Shown: piece by piece, positions 1 to 5,698 of the stretch
Numbering within the stretch: the stretch's first letter is position 1
Layout: the number at the start of each line of letters is the position of its first letter
Origin: Syntrophobacter sp. DG_60
GTDB lineage: Bacteria > Desulfobacterota > Desulfofervidia > Desulfofervidales > DG-60
Direction of reading: 5' to 3'
Length of the DNA stretch: 5,698 nucleotides
Assembly (NCBI GenBank): GCA_001304365.1
Contig: LJNA01000128.1
Span: 1-5,698, forward strand
Notes under the pieces: model-generated
The model's input: only the letters and a program-made list of their open reading frames with translations
Databases searched by the model: none
Told to the model about the DNA's origin: nothing
Made by a program: the position numbers and the translations under genes

Positions 1-90
1 CAGTACGAGAGGCTCTAGGATTTACTTCTAATACATAAACCTTTTCATCTTTTACTGCATATTGGACATTCATCAATCCAATGACATTTA
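1..90. repeat. 90-bp exact direct repeat, left copy (inside carB-1)
   Basis: These bases are identical to 4283-4372 in the same orientation and encode the CarB segment from [12 protein letters not shown] to NPRASRT. Identity starts at the very first base of the window and stops at base 91, after which the two carB copies differ at many positions. The true repeat may extend further left. Confidence 0.97.
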
Positions 91-1957
91 ATTCCTTGGC
101 CAATGCCTTTGTTTGGGCCTTAATTTCTTCAATAATATGAGAAGGCAAGGTATGTGGTGGCAATACGCAAGCACTATCTCCTGAATGCACACCTGCTTCT
201 TCGATGTGTTCCATAATTCCTGCCACTACACATATTTCCCCATCAGCTACGGCGTCTACATCTATTTCAACGGCATCCTCTAAGAACTTATCTATTAATA
301 CTGGATGTTTAGCAGAGGCTTCTATGGCACTCAACATAAAACCCTCTAATGCCTGTTCATCATAGACTATCTCCATAGCCCTTCCGCCCAATACATAAGA
401 AGGTCTTACCAATAGGGGATACCCGATTTTTTTAGCTATCTTCATTGCACCTTCATAAGAGGTAGCGGTGCCATTATCCGCCTGGTTTAGTCCTAGCTTT
501 TTAAGAAGCTGTTTGAATCTTTTTCTATCTTCAGCCCGGTCGATAGAATCAGGGGAAGTCCCTAATATATTGACCCCCGCCTTCTCTAACCCCTTGGCCA
601 GATTTAATGGGGTTTGCCCACCAAATTGGACAATTATTCCATCCGGGTTCTCCTTTTCTATGACATTTAAGACATCCTCCAAGGTTAAAGGCTCAAAATA
701 TAACTTATCGGCAGTATCATAATCAGTGCTTACAGTCTCAGGATTAGAATTAATCATTAATGTTTCATATCCCATTTCCTTTAAGGCAAATACAGCATGA
801 ACGCAACAATAGTCAAATTCAATACCCTGACCAATCCTATTTGGGCCGCCCCCTAAAATGAGTATCTTTTTCTTGTCTGTAATGCGGCTTTCGTCAACTT
901 TATCATAGGTAGAATAATAATAAGGTCTAATAGAGTCATGTTCGCCCGCACAGGTATCTACTAGTTTAAAGACTGCTTCTATCTTATGTTTCTTTCGGAA
1001 TTTTCTTATCAACACCTCATCAGTATGAAGAAGACACGCCAATTGCTGGTCGCTGAAGCCGTACTGCTTGGCCCGAAGGACTAAGTGAGGCTCCAGGTTT
1101 TTAATGTTCCGTTTCTTTATTTCATTCTCCAGCTCCACAATCTCCCTCATGTTGTCCAAAAACCACCTGTCAATCTTGGAAAGCTCATAGATCTCATCAT
1201 TACTCATCCCCATCTGTATGGCATAGCGGATATAAAATAGTCTCTTGTCATTCGGAACACGAAGTCTCTCTTTTATAAGTTCAATATCTGTCTGGTGAAA
1301 TTCATCTCTGCCATCTGCTCCCAAGCCAAACCGCGCAATCTCTAAACTTCTTATCCCTTTCTGTAAAGCTTCCTTGAAGTTGCGTCCGATAGACATAGCC
1401 TCACCTACTGCCTTCATAGAGGTATTAATAGCAGGATCTGCTTGAGGGAATTTTTCAAAGGCAAAGCGGGAGATCTTAAATACACAGTAATCCACTGAGG
1501 GTTCAAAGAAGGAGGTAGTCTGCCCCGTGAGGTCTACTGCAAGTTTTGCGGCTACTCTGGCAATAGGAAATCCTGTAGCCTTAGAGGCCAAAGCAGAACT
1601 TCTTGATAAACGTGGATTTACTTCAATTATTACTACCCTGCCATCATCTGGATTTACAGCAAATTGTATATTAGAACCTCCCCCAGTGACATCAATTTTA
1701 CGAATTATCCTTTTGCATAAATCAACTAGATAGGCATACTCCTTAGCAGTGAGTGTCTGAGCAGGTGCGACCACAATACTGTCTCCTGTATGGACGCCCA
1801 TAGGGTCTACATTCTCCATTGAGGTGACTATAATTACATTATCTGCGCAATCACGTATCACCTCAAATTCTATCTCTTTCCAGCCCAACACTGACTGCTC
1901 CACCAGGACCTGGTGTACTGGAGAAAAATTCAGGGCCCCGGCAGTAAATGCCTCCAT
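1..1957 (-). CDS. carB: Carbamoyl-phosphate synthase large subunit, copy 1, main part after frameshift (3' end outside window)
   Basis: This open frame resumes CarB homology at about 1969 (NIEEMEAF) and runs without a stop to the left edge. The Met at 1957 is only the first in-frame ATG, not a genuine gene start. The order is: rest of the first ATP-grasp ([12 protein letters not shown] near 1880; [17 protein letters not shown] near 1780; [11 protein letters not shown] and [18 protein letters not shown] near 1680-1570), the linker ([19 protein letters not shown] near 1400), the second synthetase half ([19 protein letters not shown] near 830; [20 protein letters not shown] near 720; [17 protein letters not shown] near 390; [17 protein letters not shown] near 170) and EVNPRASRT at the edge. 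About nine conserved residues (usually GYTLDE plus three) are missing in frame between KLAV and DLTGQ at 1534/1535. Ligands Glu, Gln and Asn of the first site remain, but its glycine loop is lost upstream. The second site looks intact as far as it is visible. The closing third is either outside the window or is the copy at 4282-3612. Confidence 0.92.
   Translation of the reverse strand, partial: MEAFTAGALNFSPVHQVLVEQSVLGWKEIEFEVIRDCADNVIIVTSMENVDPMGVHTGDSIVVAPAQTLTAKEYAYLVDLCKRIIRKIDVTGGGSNIQFAVNPDDGRVVIIEVNPRLSRSSALASKATGFPIARVAAKLAVDLTGQTTSFFEPSVDYCVFKISRFAFEKFPQADPAINTSMKAVGEAMSIGRNFKEALQKGIRSLEIARFGLGADGRDEFHQTDIELIKERLRVPNDKRLFYIRYAIQMGMSNDEIYELSKIDRWFLDNMREIVELENEIKKRNIKNLEPHLVLRAKQYGFSDQQLACLLHTDEVLIRKFRKKHKIEAVFKLVDTCAGEHDSIRPYYYSTYDKVDESRITDKKKILILGGGPNRIGQGIEFDYCCVHAVFALKEMGYETLMINSNPETVSTDYDTADKLYFEPLTLEDVLNVIEKENPDGIIVQFGGQTPLNLAKGLEKAGVNILGTSPDSIDRAEDRKRFKQLLKKLGLNQADNGTATSYEGAMKIAKKIGYPLLVRPSYVLGGRAMEIVYDEQALEGFMLSAIEASAKHPVLIDKFLEDAVEIDVDAVADGEICVVAGIMEHIEEAGVHSGDSACVLPPHTLPSHIIEEIKAQTKALAKELNVIGLMNVQYAVKDEKVYVLEVNPRASRT
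1534..1535 (-). other. Short in-frame gap in carB-1
   Basis: The protein reads AAKLAV then [12 protein letters not shown], where most CarB proteins have about nine further residues (GYTLDE and three more) between the Val and the Asp. The frame is kept, so the loss would be 27 nt. Confidence 0.6.
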
Positions 1958-2385
1958 TTCCTCAATATTAACTCTTGCATAGCCCTCTTAAATAGGTCTC
2001 TATCTTCAGCCCTGGCTATAGCCTCGGCAGAGGCGCCAATAGGCTCTACTCCATATTTTTCTAATATTCCTTTTCGCGATAAAAATACTGCTAAATTGAG
2101 TCCTGTCTGACCTCCTAGGGTTGGCAACAGGGCATCTGGCCTTTCACGCTTTATTATCTTCTCCATTACTTCCACCGTTAAAGGCTCAATGTAGGTCTTA
2201 TCAGCCATTCCTGGATCAGTCATGATGGTAGCTGGATTAGAATTTACCAAGACTATATTATAGCCTTCCTCTTTTAATGCCTTACAGGCCTGGGAGCCAG
2301 AATAATCGAATTCACAAGCCTGTCCAACAATGATAGGACCAGAGCCAATAATGAGAATTTTTTTGATATCAGTGCGCTTTGGCAT
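1930..2385 (-). CDS. carB: Carbamoyl-phosphate synthase large subunit, copy 1, N-terminal fragment
   Basis: This is the start of CarB: the pre-ATP-grasp domain and first strands of the carboxyphosphate-forming half. It begins [17 protein letters not shown], the canonical CarB N-terminus, and continues with [47 protein letters not shown] and [16 protein letters not shown]. Homology holds for 139 residues, to about 1969. The last 12 residues ([12 protein letters not shown]) match nothing in CarB and end at a stop at 1930. The expected next segment, containing the conserved RPSFT-GG-GGG ATP loop, is absent, and homology resumes in another frame. The ATG at 2385 shares a base with the carA stop, and AAAGAAG about 10 nt upstream is a weak ribosome site, so translation probably depends on coupling to carA. 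The product as written would be a non-functional 151-residue stub. Confidence 0.93.
   Translation of the reverse strand: MPKRTDIKKILIIGSGPIIVGQACEFDYSGSQACKALKEEGYNIVLVNSNPATIMTDPGMADKTYIEPLTVEVMEKIIKRERPDALLPTLGGQTGLNLAVFLSRKGILEKYGVEPIGASAEAIARAEDRDLFKRAMQELILRKWRHLLPGP
1963..1973 (-). other. Frameshifting deletion junction in carB-1
   Basis: FKRAMQEL (ending at 1969) is followed directly by NIEEMEAF, read one base out of frame. Compared from memory with E. coli CarB, about 44 residues are missing, including the Arg and glycine-rich loop (RPSFT-GG-GGG) that bind the nucleotide in the carboxyphosphate site. Frame arithmetic requires the missing length to be one more than a multiple of three, so about 130-136 nt. 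Confidence 0.85.
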
Positions 2386-3452
2386 TAGGTCAACTTCTTT
2401 TTCATCATCTCTATAAATTTCAGAAAAGGTCCAGCATCTGCCATTGCTGGATAGAACTGGACAGAGAAAGCAGAATATTTTTTGGAATCTATTCCTTCTA
2501 TTGTGCTGTCATTTAAATTTATATGGGTAACTTCTATATCTGAAGGTAAGCCTTCTTTATCCAAACAGAAGCTATGATTTTGATAGGTAATTTCACACCT
2601 TTTTCTAATAAGGTCTTTTACCGGCTGGTTTGAGCCGTGATGACCAACTTTCATCTTATAGGTTTTAGCACCGAGGGTGAGCCCTAATACTAAATGACCT
2701 AAAGATATGCCAAAGAGGGGCAATTTGCCTAGTAATTTCTTGATCTCCTCAACTACATAGAAAAGCCTCTGCGGATTCCCTGGTCCATCAGAGATCATGA
2801 TTCCACTGGGTTTTTGGGTCAACATGTCCTCAGAAGAAGAGCTTGCCGGCACCCTAATGACAGAGGAAGAGAATTCTTGTATTTGCCTTAAGAGACTAAG
2901 CCTTATCCCCAAGTCTAAAACTACTACCCTTTCTCCTTGCTGATTCTTACCTTCTAACTCGATAGGCTCTTTGACTGTTAGTTCTTCAACCAAGTCTGAG
3001 GTGTCTTTTGAGAAGTTCTTTATCTTTTTAATCAGACTCTTTGTGTTGAAATCAACACTAGAAATGATTGCCTTCATTTCCCCATGCTCACGAAGATGCA
3101 CAGTTAGGGCCCGTGTATCTATGTCTTTTATCCCCAATAGGCCATTTTTCTTCATAAAATCTTCTAATGTGCCCTTAGCCCGAAAATTACTTATTACACG
3201 ACTTAGCTCTTTGGCGACTATTCCCTTTGGATGTACTTTATCTGATTCAGAATCTTCGTCGTTTATGCCATAATTTCCGATCAGAGGATAGGTCATAACT
3301 ACTATCTGGTCCCTATTGGAAGGATCTGTCAATATTTCTTGATAGCCCACTATACTGGTGTTAAAGACTATGTCTCCCACTACTTCACCAGGGGTGCCAA
3401 AACCTTGGCCTTCAAATATAGTTCCATCCTCTAAGACAAGAATGGCTCTCAT
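2385..3452 (-). CDS. carA: CarA-like carbamoyl-phosphate synthase small subunit with inactivated glutaminase site
   Basis: This 355-residue protein (family about 355-385) would normally hydrolyse glutamine and channel ammonia to CarB. Residues 1 to about 150 are the CarA-specific N-terminal domain ([39 protein letters not shown]). Residues about 170-350 are a class I amidotransferase fold ([39 protein letters not shown]). Key residues are changed relative to E. coli CarA (offset +19): Cys269 is Ser250 (TCT at 2703-2705), Gln273 is Leu254, Gly313 is Ser294 (QNHSF), His353 is Tyr334 (TAT at 2451-2453) and Glu355 is Ala336. Ser45 (E. coli Ser47) and both Gly of the DGPGNP loop remain. Glutaminase activity should be absent; an ammonia-dependent or structural role is possible, and so is decay. 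The ATG at 3452 fits the family N-terminus but has no Shine-Dalgarno and sits about 5 nt from a predicted transcription start. The stop overlaps the carB-1 start as TAATG, implying translational coupling. Confidence 0.93.
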   Translation of the reverse strand: MRAILVLEDGTIFEGQGFGTPGEVVGDIVFNTSIVGYQEILTDPSNRDQIVVMTYPLIGNYGINDEDSESDKVHPKGIVAKELSRVISNFRAKGTLEDFMKKNGLLGIKDIDTRALTVHLREHGEMKAIISSVDFNTKSLIKKIKNFSKDTSDLVEELTVKEPIELEGKNQQGERVVVLDLGIRLSLLRQIQEFSSSVIRVPASSSSEDMLTQKPSGIMISDGPGNPQRLFYVVEEIKKLLGKLPLFGISLGHLVLGLTLGAKTYKMKVGHHGSNQPVKDLIRKRCEITYQNHSFCLDKEGLPSDIEVTHINLNDSTIEGIDSKKYSAFSVQFYPAMADAGPFLKFIEMMKKKLT

Positions 3453-3463
3453 GTCGGTTTTTT

Positions 3464-3492
3464 ATAATAAACAAGATTGATCTTTTTGGCAA
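3464..3492 (-). promoter_or_regulatory. Predicted sigma-70-type promoter of carA, nearly leaderless
   Basis: Read on the minus strand, a -35 box TTGCCA (3492-3487, 5 of 6 to consensus) and a -10 box TATTAT (3469-3464, 5 of 6) are separated by exactly 17 nt. The transcription start would fall at about 3457, only about 5 nt before the carA ATG at 3452. This agrees with the absence of any Shine-Dalgarno there and suggests a leaderless or very short-leader mRNA. It would also give carA-carB-1 its own promoter, separate from the upstream carB-2. Predicted from sequence only. Confidence 0.55.
3473..3484. promoter_or_regulatory. Small inverted repeat inside the carA promoter spacer
   Basis: The minus strand reads AAGATCAATCTT, with 5-bp arms around a 2-nt centre, lying wholly between the predicted -35 and -10 boxes. 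Its position would suit an operator, but 5-bp arms occur by chance easily and no regulator is recognisable. Confidence 0.2.
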
Positions 3493-3498
3493 ATTTAC

Positions 3499-3519
3499 TT
3501 TATTTCCTTAAGGGGAAAG
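3499..3519. promoter_or_regulatory. Imperfect palindrome upstream of the carA -35 box
   Basis: An 8-bp perfect palindrome CCTTAAGG (3506-3513) sits within a wider imperfect symmetry (TTTCC on one side, GGGGAAA on the other), just upstream of the -35 box. It is a candidate activator or repressor site by position only. There is no T-tract after it on the minus strand, so it is not a convincing terminator. Confidence 0.2.
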
Positions 3520-3611
3520 TTTGGAGAAGAGGGCAGAAAATATTGGTACACCGATTGAAAAAAGTCTTGAAGAAGGCATTTGGTAGCTGATCAATATAAA
3601 CATGCAGTTGC

Positions 3612-4442
3612 TTATTTAAGGTATTCCTGCAGGGGTTTTACTTTTAATTTACCTTTTATTAAGGCTTCAATTCCATCTACCATGGCCTTTGCCCCCGATA
3701 TAGTGGTGGTATAAGGAATACCATAAAGTAAAGTAGCCTTTCTAATAAATGAGGCATCCTCGCTGGCCCCTTTTCCTAAACGTGCATTAATGACCAAATC
3801 AAAGGCACGATTTTTAATATGGTCTATTACATGTGGCCTCTGATCACGCAATTTATGCACTATTTTTACAGGAATCCTTGGATTCTTAAAGTAATCGGCT
3901 GTGCCAGCAGTGGCTGCCAATTTGAACCCTAATCCCATAAGCTTTTTGGCAATAGGGAGGGTAGCAGGTTTATATTTGTCAGCTACAGTAATTAGTACCC
4001 TTCCTCTAGTGGGTGGCCATTGTCCAGCAGCAATTTGTGATTTAGCAAAGGCCATCCCATATGTTTCATCAATCCCCATTACCTCTCCTGTAGAGCGCAT
4101 CTCTGGCCCTAAGATAGGGTCAACACCAGGGAAGCGCAAAAATGGGAAAACAGATTCCTTCACTGCTACATGCCTTATTTCAACTTCTTTAGTAATCCCC
4201 AATTTCTTTAATTTTTTCCCTATCATCAGCTTTGTAGCCACCTTTGCCCAAGGCACACCGGTAGCCTTGCTGACAAATGGAACAGTACGAGAGGCTCTAG
4301 GATTTACTTCTAATACATAAACCTTTTCATCTTTTACTGCATATTGGACATTCATCAATCCAATGACATTTATAGGAAGATAAAGTATGTGGTGGAAGCA
4401 CACAGGCACTGTCCCCAGAATGAATGCCTGCTTCCTCCACAT
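3612..4442 (-). CDS. carB: Carbamoyl-phosphate synthase large subunit, C-terminal third (frameshifted fragment)
   Basis: This holds the end of the second ATP-grasp domain and the C-terminal MGS-like allosteric domain of CarB. Real homology starts at about 4370 ([12 protein letters not shown]). The first 24 residues from the Met at 4442 are carB-2 DNA read out of frame, so that start is not a genuine one. Visible motifs are [20 protein letters not shown] (metal and ATP ligands, about 4318-4259), FPGVDPILGPEMRSTGEVMG (about 4130-4070), then the regulatory domain from about 4015, with TAGTADYF, DQRPHVIDHIKN and INARLGKGASED. The C-terminus, ending EYLK, is normal in length. It is 159 nt upstream of carA. 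Because 4283-4372 exactly equals 1-90, this fragment would also complete carB-1 in frame, so which copy it truly belongs to is open. Confidence 0.92.
   Translation of the reverse strand: MWRKQAFILGTVPVCFHHILYLPINVIGLMNVQYAVKDEKVYVLEVNPRASRTVPFVSKATGVPWAKVATKLMIGKKLKKLGITKEVEIRHVAVKESVFPFLRFPGVDPILGPEMRSTGEVMGIDETYGMAFAKSQIAAGQWPPTRGRVLITVADKYKPATLPIAKKLMGLGFKLAATAGTADYFKNPRIPVKIVHKLRDQRPHVIDHIKNRAFDLVINARLGKGASEDASFIRKATLLYGIPYTTTISGAKAMVDGIEALIKGKLKVKPLQEYLK
4283..4372. repeat. 90-bp exact direct repeat, right copy (carB C-terminal fragment)
   Basis: This copy is identical to bases 1-90. Its right end coincides with the point where carB-2 homology breaks and the reading frame shifts. Its left side continues smoothly into the normal CarB C-terminus, in the same frame that carB-1 has at base 1. 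Confidence 0.97.
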
Positions 4443-5698
4443 GCTCCATAATGCCTGCCACTATACATATTTCTCCGTCAGCTACAGCATCTACATCTAC
4501 TTCTATGGCGTCATCCAAGAACTTGTCAATCAATATAGGATGTCCTGGTGCTGCTGATACCGCAATCTCTATAAAATTCCTTAAATTTTCCTCATCATAA
4601 ACAATCTCCATGGCCCTGCCACCCAATACATAAGATGGCCTTACCAACACAGGAAAACCAATCCTCTTAGCAATTTGTATACCTTTTTCTACTGTTAGAG
4701 CGGTTCCATTTTCTGGCTGACGCAGACCCAATTTTTGCAATAGGGCCTTAAACCTTTTTCTATCCTCAGCCCTATCAATGCTGTCAGGGGAGGTGCCAAT
4801 GATGGGTGCACCCGCCTTAAATAAAGGTACAGAGAGGTTTAATGGGGTTTGCCCGCCAAATTGGACGATGATACCATCTGGCCTTTCCTCTTCTATGATA
4901 TTTAATACATCCTCTTTGGTTAATGGTTCAAAATAGAGTTTATCTGATGTATCATAATCTGTGCTTACTGTCTCTGGATTAGAGTTTACCATAATACTTT
5001 CTATCCCTTCTTCCCTCAAGGCAAATGCTGCATGAACACAGCAATAATCAAACTCTATGCCTTGGCCAATGCGATTTGGCCCCCCTCCTAAAATCATTAT
5101 CTTTTTTCTTTTAGATGGACGTGCCTCATCCTCTTCCTCATAAGTAGAATAATAATAAGGTGTATATGCCTCAAACTCTGCAGCACAAGTATCTACCAAT
5201 TTATAAACCGCCTTTATTTCCCTCTTTTTTCTCTCCTCCCTTACCTTATCCTCATTACTTCCTAATAGGTAAGAAAGTTGAATATCAGAAAATCCATATT
5301 CTTTGGCTTTTTTGAGCAATTCTTTAGGAATTTGAAACAAATTCCCTTCATACTTAGCTAATTCCGCTTCTAATATCAGAATCTGGTGGATATTTTCCAA
5401 AAACCAGGGGTCAATATGGGTCAATTTATAAATTTCTTTTACAGAAAATCCTGCCTTTATAGCATAGTAAACATAGAATATACGCTGAGAACTGGGGTGG
5501 ATGAGCCTTTGCCTAAACTCTTTCTTGCTTAATACTCTTTCCTTTCTATCTATCCCTAGACCATGACGGCCTACTTCTAAAGAGCGTAGGCCTTTTTGCA
5601 ATGCCTCTTTAAATGTACGGCCAATGGCCATCGCTTCCCCTACAGAACGCATGGAGGTAGTTAAGGCGTCCTCTGCTCCAGGGAATTTCTCAAATGAA
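4327..5698 (-). CDS. carB: Carbamoyl-phosphate synthase large subunit, copy 2, middle part (5' end outside window, 3' end frameshifted)
   Basis: This is the central part of CarB, which makes carbamoyl phosphate from bicarbonate, ammonia and two ATP. The frame is open to the right edge, so the start lies outside; the Met at 5652 is internal (the SVGEAMAIGR region, near residue 375 of a roughly 1,070-residue family). In order it contains the end of the first synthetase half, the oligomerisation linker, then the second ATP-grasp half: [19 protein letters not shown] near 5095, [20 protein letters not shown] near 4960, [10 protein letters not shown] near 4850, [17 protein letters not shown] near 4620 and the [19 protein letters not shown] segment near 4410. 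After PPHTLSSY the frame leaves homology and stops at 4327 after about 14 nonsense residues. The expected continuation lies in another frame from 4370 down. It is clearly divergent from carB-1 throughout. Identity as CarB is certain; whether the frameshift is biological is not. Confidence 0.93.
   Translation of the reverse strand, partial: SFEKFPGAEDALTTSMRSVGEAMAIGRTFKEALQKGLRSLEVGRHGLGIDRKERVLSKKEFRQRLIHPSSQRIFYVYYAIKAGFSVKEIYKLTHIDPWFLENIHQILILEAELAKYEGNLFQIPKELLKKAKEYGFSDIQLSYLLGSNEDKVREERKKREIKAVYKLVDTCAAEFEAYTPYYYSTYEEEDEARPSKRKKIMILGGGPNRIGQGIEFDYCCVHAAFALREEGIESIMVNSNPETVSTDYDTSDKLYFEPLTKEDVLNIIEEERPDGIIVQFGGQTPLNLSVPLFKAGAPIIGTSPDSIDRAEDRKRFKALLQKLGLRQPENGTALTVEKGIQIAKRIGFPVLVRPSYVLGGRAMEIVYDEENLRNFIEIAVSAAPGHPILIDKFLDDAIEVDVDAVADGEICIVAGIMEHVEEAGIHSGDSACVLPPHTLSSYKCHWIDECPICSKR
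4368..4378 (-). other. Frameshifting deletion junction in carB-2
   Basis: On the minus strand carB-2 reads PPHTLSSY and then jumps to NVIGLMNVQ in a different frame. The same interval in carB-1 encodes a helix of about 16 residues (from HIIEEIKAQ to LAKELN). By comparison with carB-1 about 47 nt are missing, which is not a multiple of three and explains the frameshift. Confidence 0.85.

Larger units (their letters stand above)
1..2385 (-). pseudogene. carB: carB copy 1 as a whole: disrupted and partial
   Basis: Taken together, 2385-1969 and 1969-1 are one large-subunit gene directly after carA, split by a frameshift with loss of about 44 codons and carrying a further in-frame loss of about nine codons. 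The residues on either side of each gap are well conserved, and there is no other stop in the 2.4 kb. That is unusual for an old pseudogene and leaves sequence or assembly error as a real alternative. If the left edge continues as 4282-3612 does, the gene would end normally and, with the gaps filled, would be close to the usual length of about 1,070 residues. The call of pseudogene describes the sequence as given, not proven biology. Confidence 0.6.

Noticed and set aside
2971..3273. 100-codon plus-strand open frame
   Set aside because: It lies wholly antisense to carA, has no recognisable motif or ribosome site, and CarA homology explains the bases. The same applies to the plus-strand frames at 468-722, 1527-1733, 1913-2110 and 3901-4320.
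3530..3611. Rho-independent terminator after the carB fragment
   Set aside because: There is a run of six T on the minus strand near 3558-3563, but no GC-rich stem precedes it. The best pairing is about 4 bp with an impossibly small loop.
3453..3611. Pyrimidine attenuator, PyrR site or riboswitch in front of carA
   Set aside because: No leader peptide, terminator/antiterminator pair or recognisable PyrR-binding loop is visible. The predicted transcription start leaves almost no leader.
4371..4442. The first 24 residues of the 3612-4442 frame as a genuine novel N-terminus or signal peptide
   Set aside because: The DNA encodes normal carB-2 ([11 protein letters not shown] region) in the neighbouring frame, so these residues are an out-of-frame reading of it.
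1..5698. Mobile element, transposase, CRISPR array, tRNA or rRNA
   Set aside because: Apart from the 90-bp coding repeat there are no terminal inverted repeats, spaced repeats or RNA-gene signatures. Essentially all bases outside 3453-3611 are car coding sequence.

Overview
The window is a bacterial pyrimidine/arginine-precursor locus read entirely from the minus strand. It contains nothing except genes for the two subunits of carbamoyl-phosphate synthetase (CPS). The DNA is moderately AT-rich (about 40% G+C by eye). The carA-carB order with a TAATG overlap is typical of bacteria. The CarB wording loosely recalls Desulfobacterota or other deep-branching anaerobes, but that placement is a low-confidence impression.

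Layout in the direction of transcription, right to left. (1) 5698-4373: the middle of one large-subunit gene (carB-2), whose 5' end lies beyond the right edge. (2) 4372-3612: the last third of a large-subunit gene, joined to carB-2 out of frame with about 47 nt missing at the join. (3) 3611-3453: a 159-nt gap holding a good sigma-70-type promoter for carA, with almost no 5' UTR. (4) 3452-2385: a full-length carA frame. (5) 2385-1: a second, clearly divergent large-subunit gene (carB-1), overlapping carA by one base and running off the left edge. It is broken near 1969 by loss of about 44 codons plus a frameshift, and lacks about 9 codons in frame near 1534. No gene is supported on the plus strand; the open frames there are antisense shadows of the car genes.

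Two things stand out. First, CarA has an uninterrupted frame and a recognisable fold, but its glutaminase active site is gone: the nucleophilic Cys is Ser250, the catalytic His is Tyr334, its partner Glu is Ala336, and two glutamine-site positions are also changed (Leu254, Ser294). It should not hydrolyse glutamine. This recalls ammonia-dependent vertebrate CPS I, or else a decaying paralogue. Second, bases 1-90 are repeated exactly at 4283-4372, although the two carB copies differ at many sites just beyond. The segment 1-4282 closes on itself in frame to give a complete carA-carB unit. This points to a tandem duplication with recombination, a small circle, or an assembly-graph chimera, and the sequence alone cannot decide.

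If intact, the genes would make one enzyme: CarA supplies ammonia from glutamine, the N-terminal half of CarB makes carboxyphosphate and carbamate, and the C-terminal half phosphorylates carbamate. As written, the glutaminase and the first ATP-grasp site of carB-1 are both compromised. The second ATP-grasp site of carB-1 is well preserved up to the window edge.
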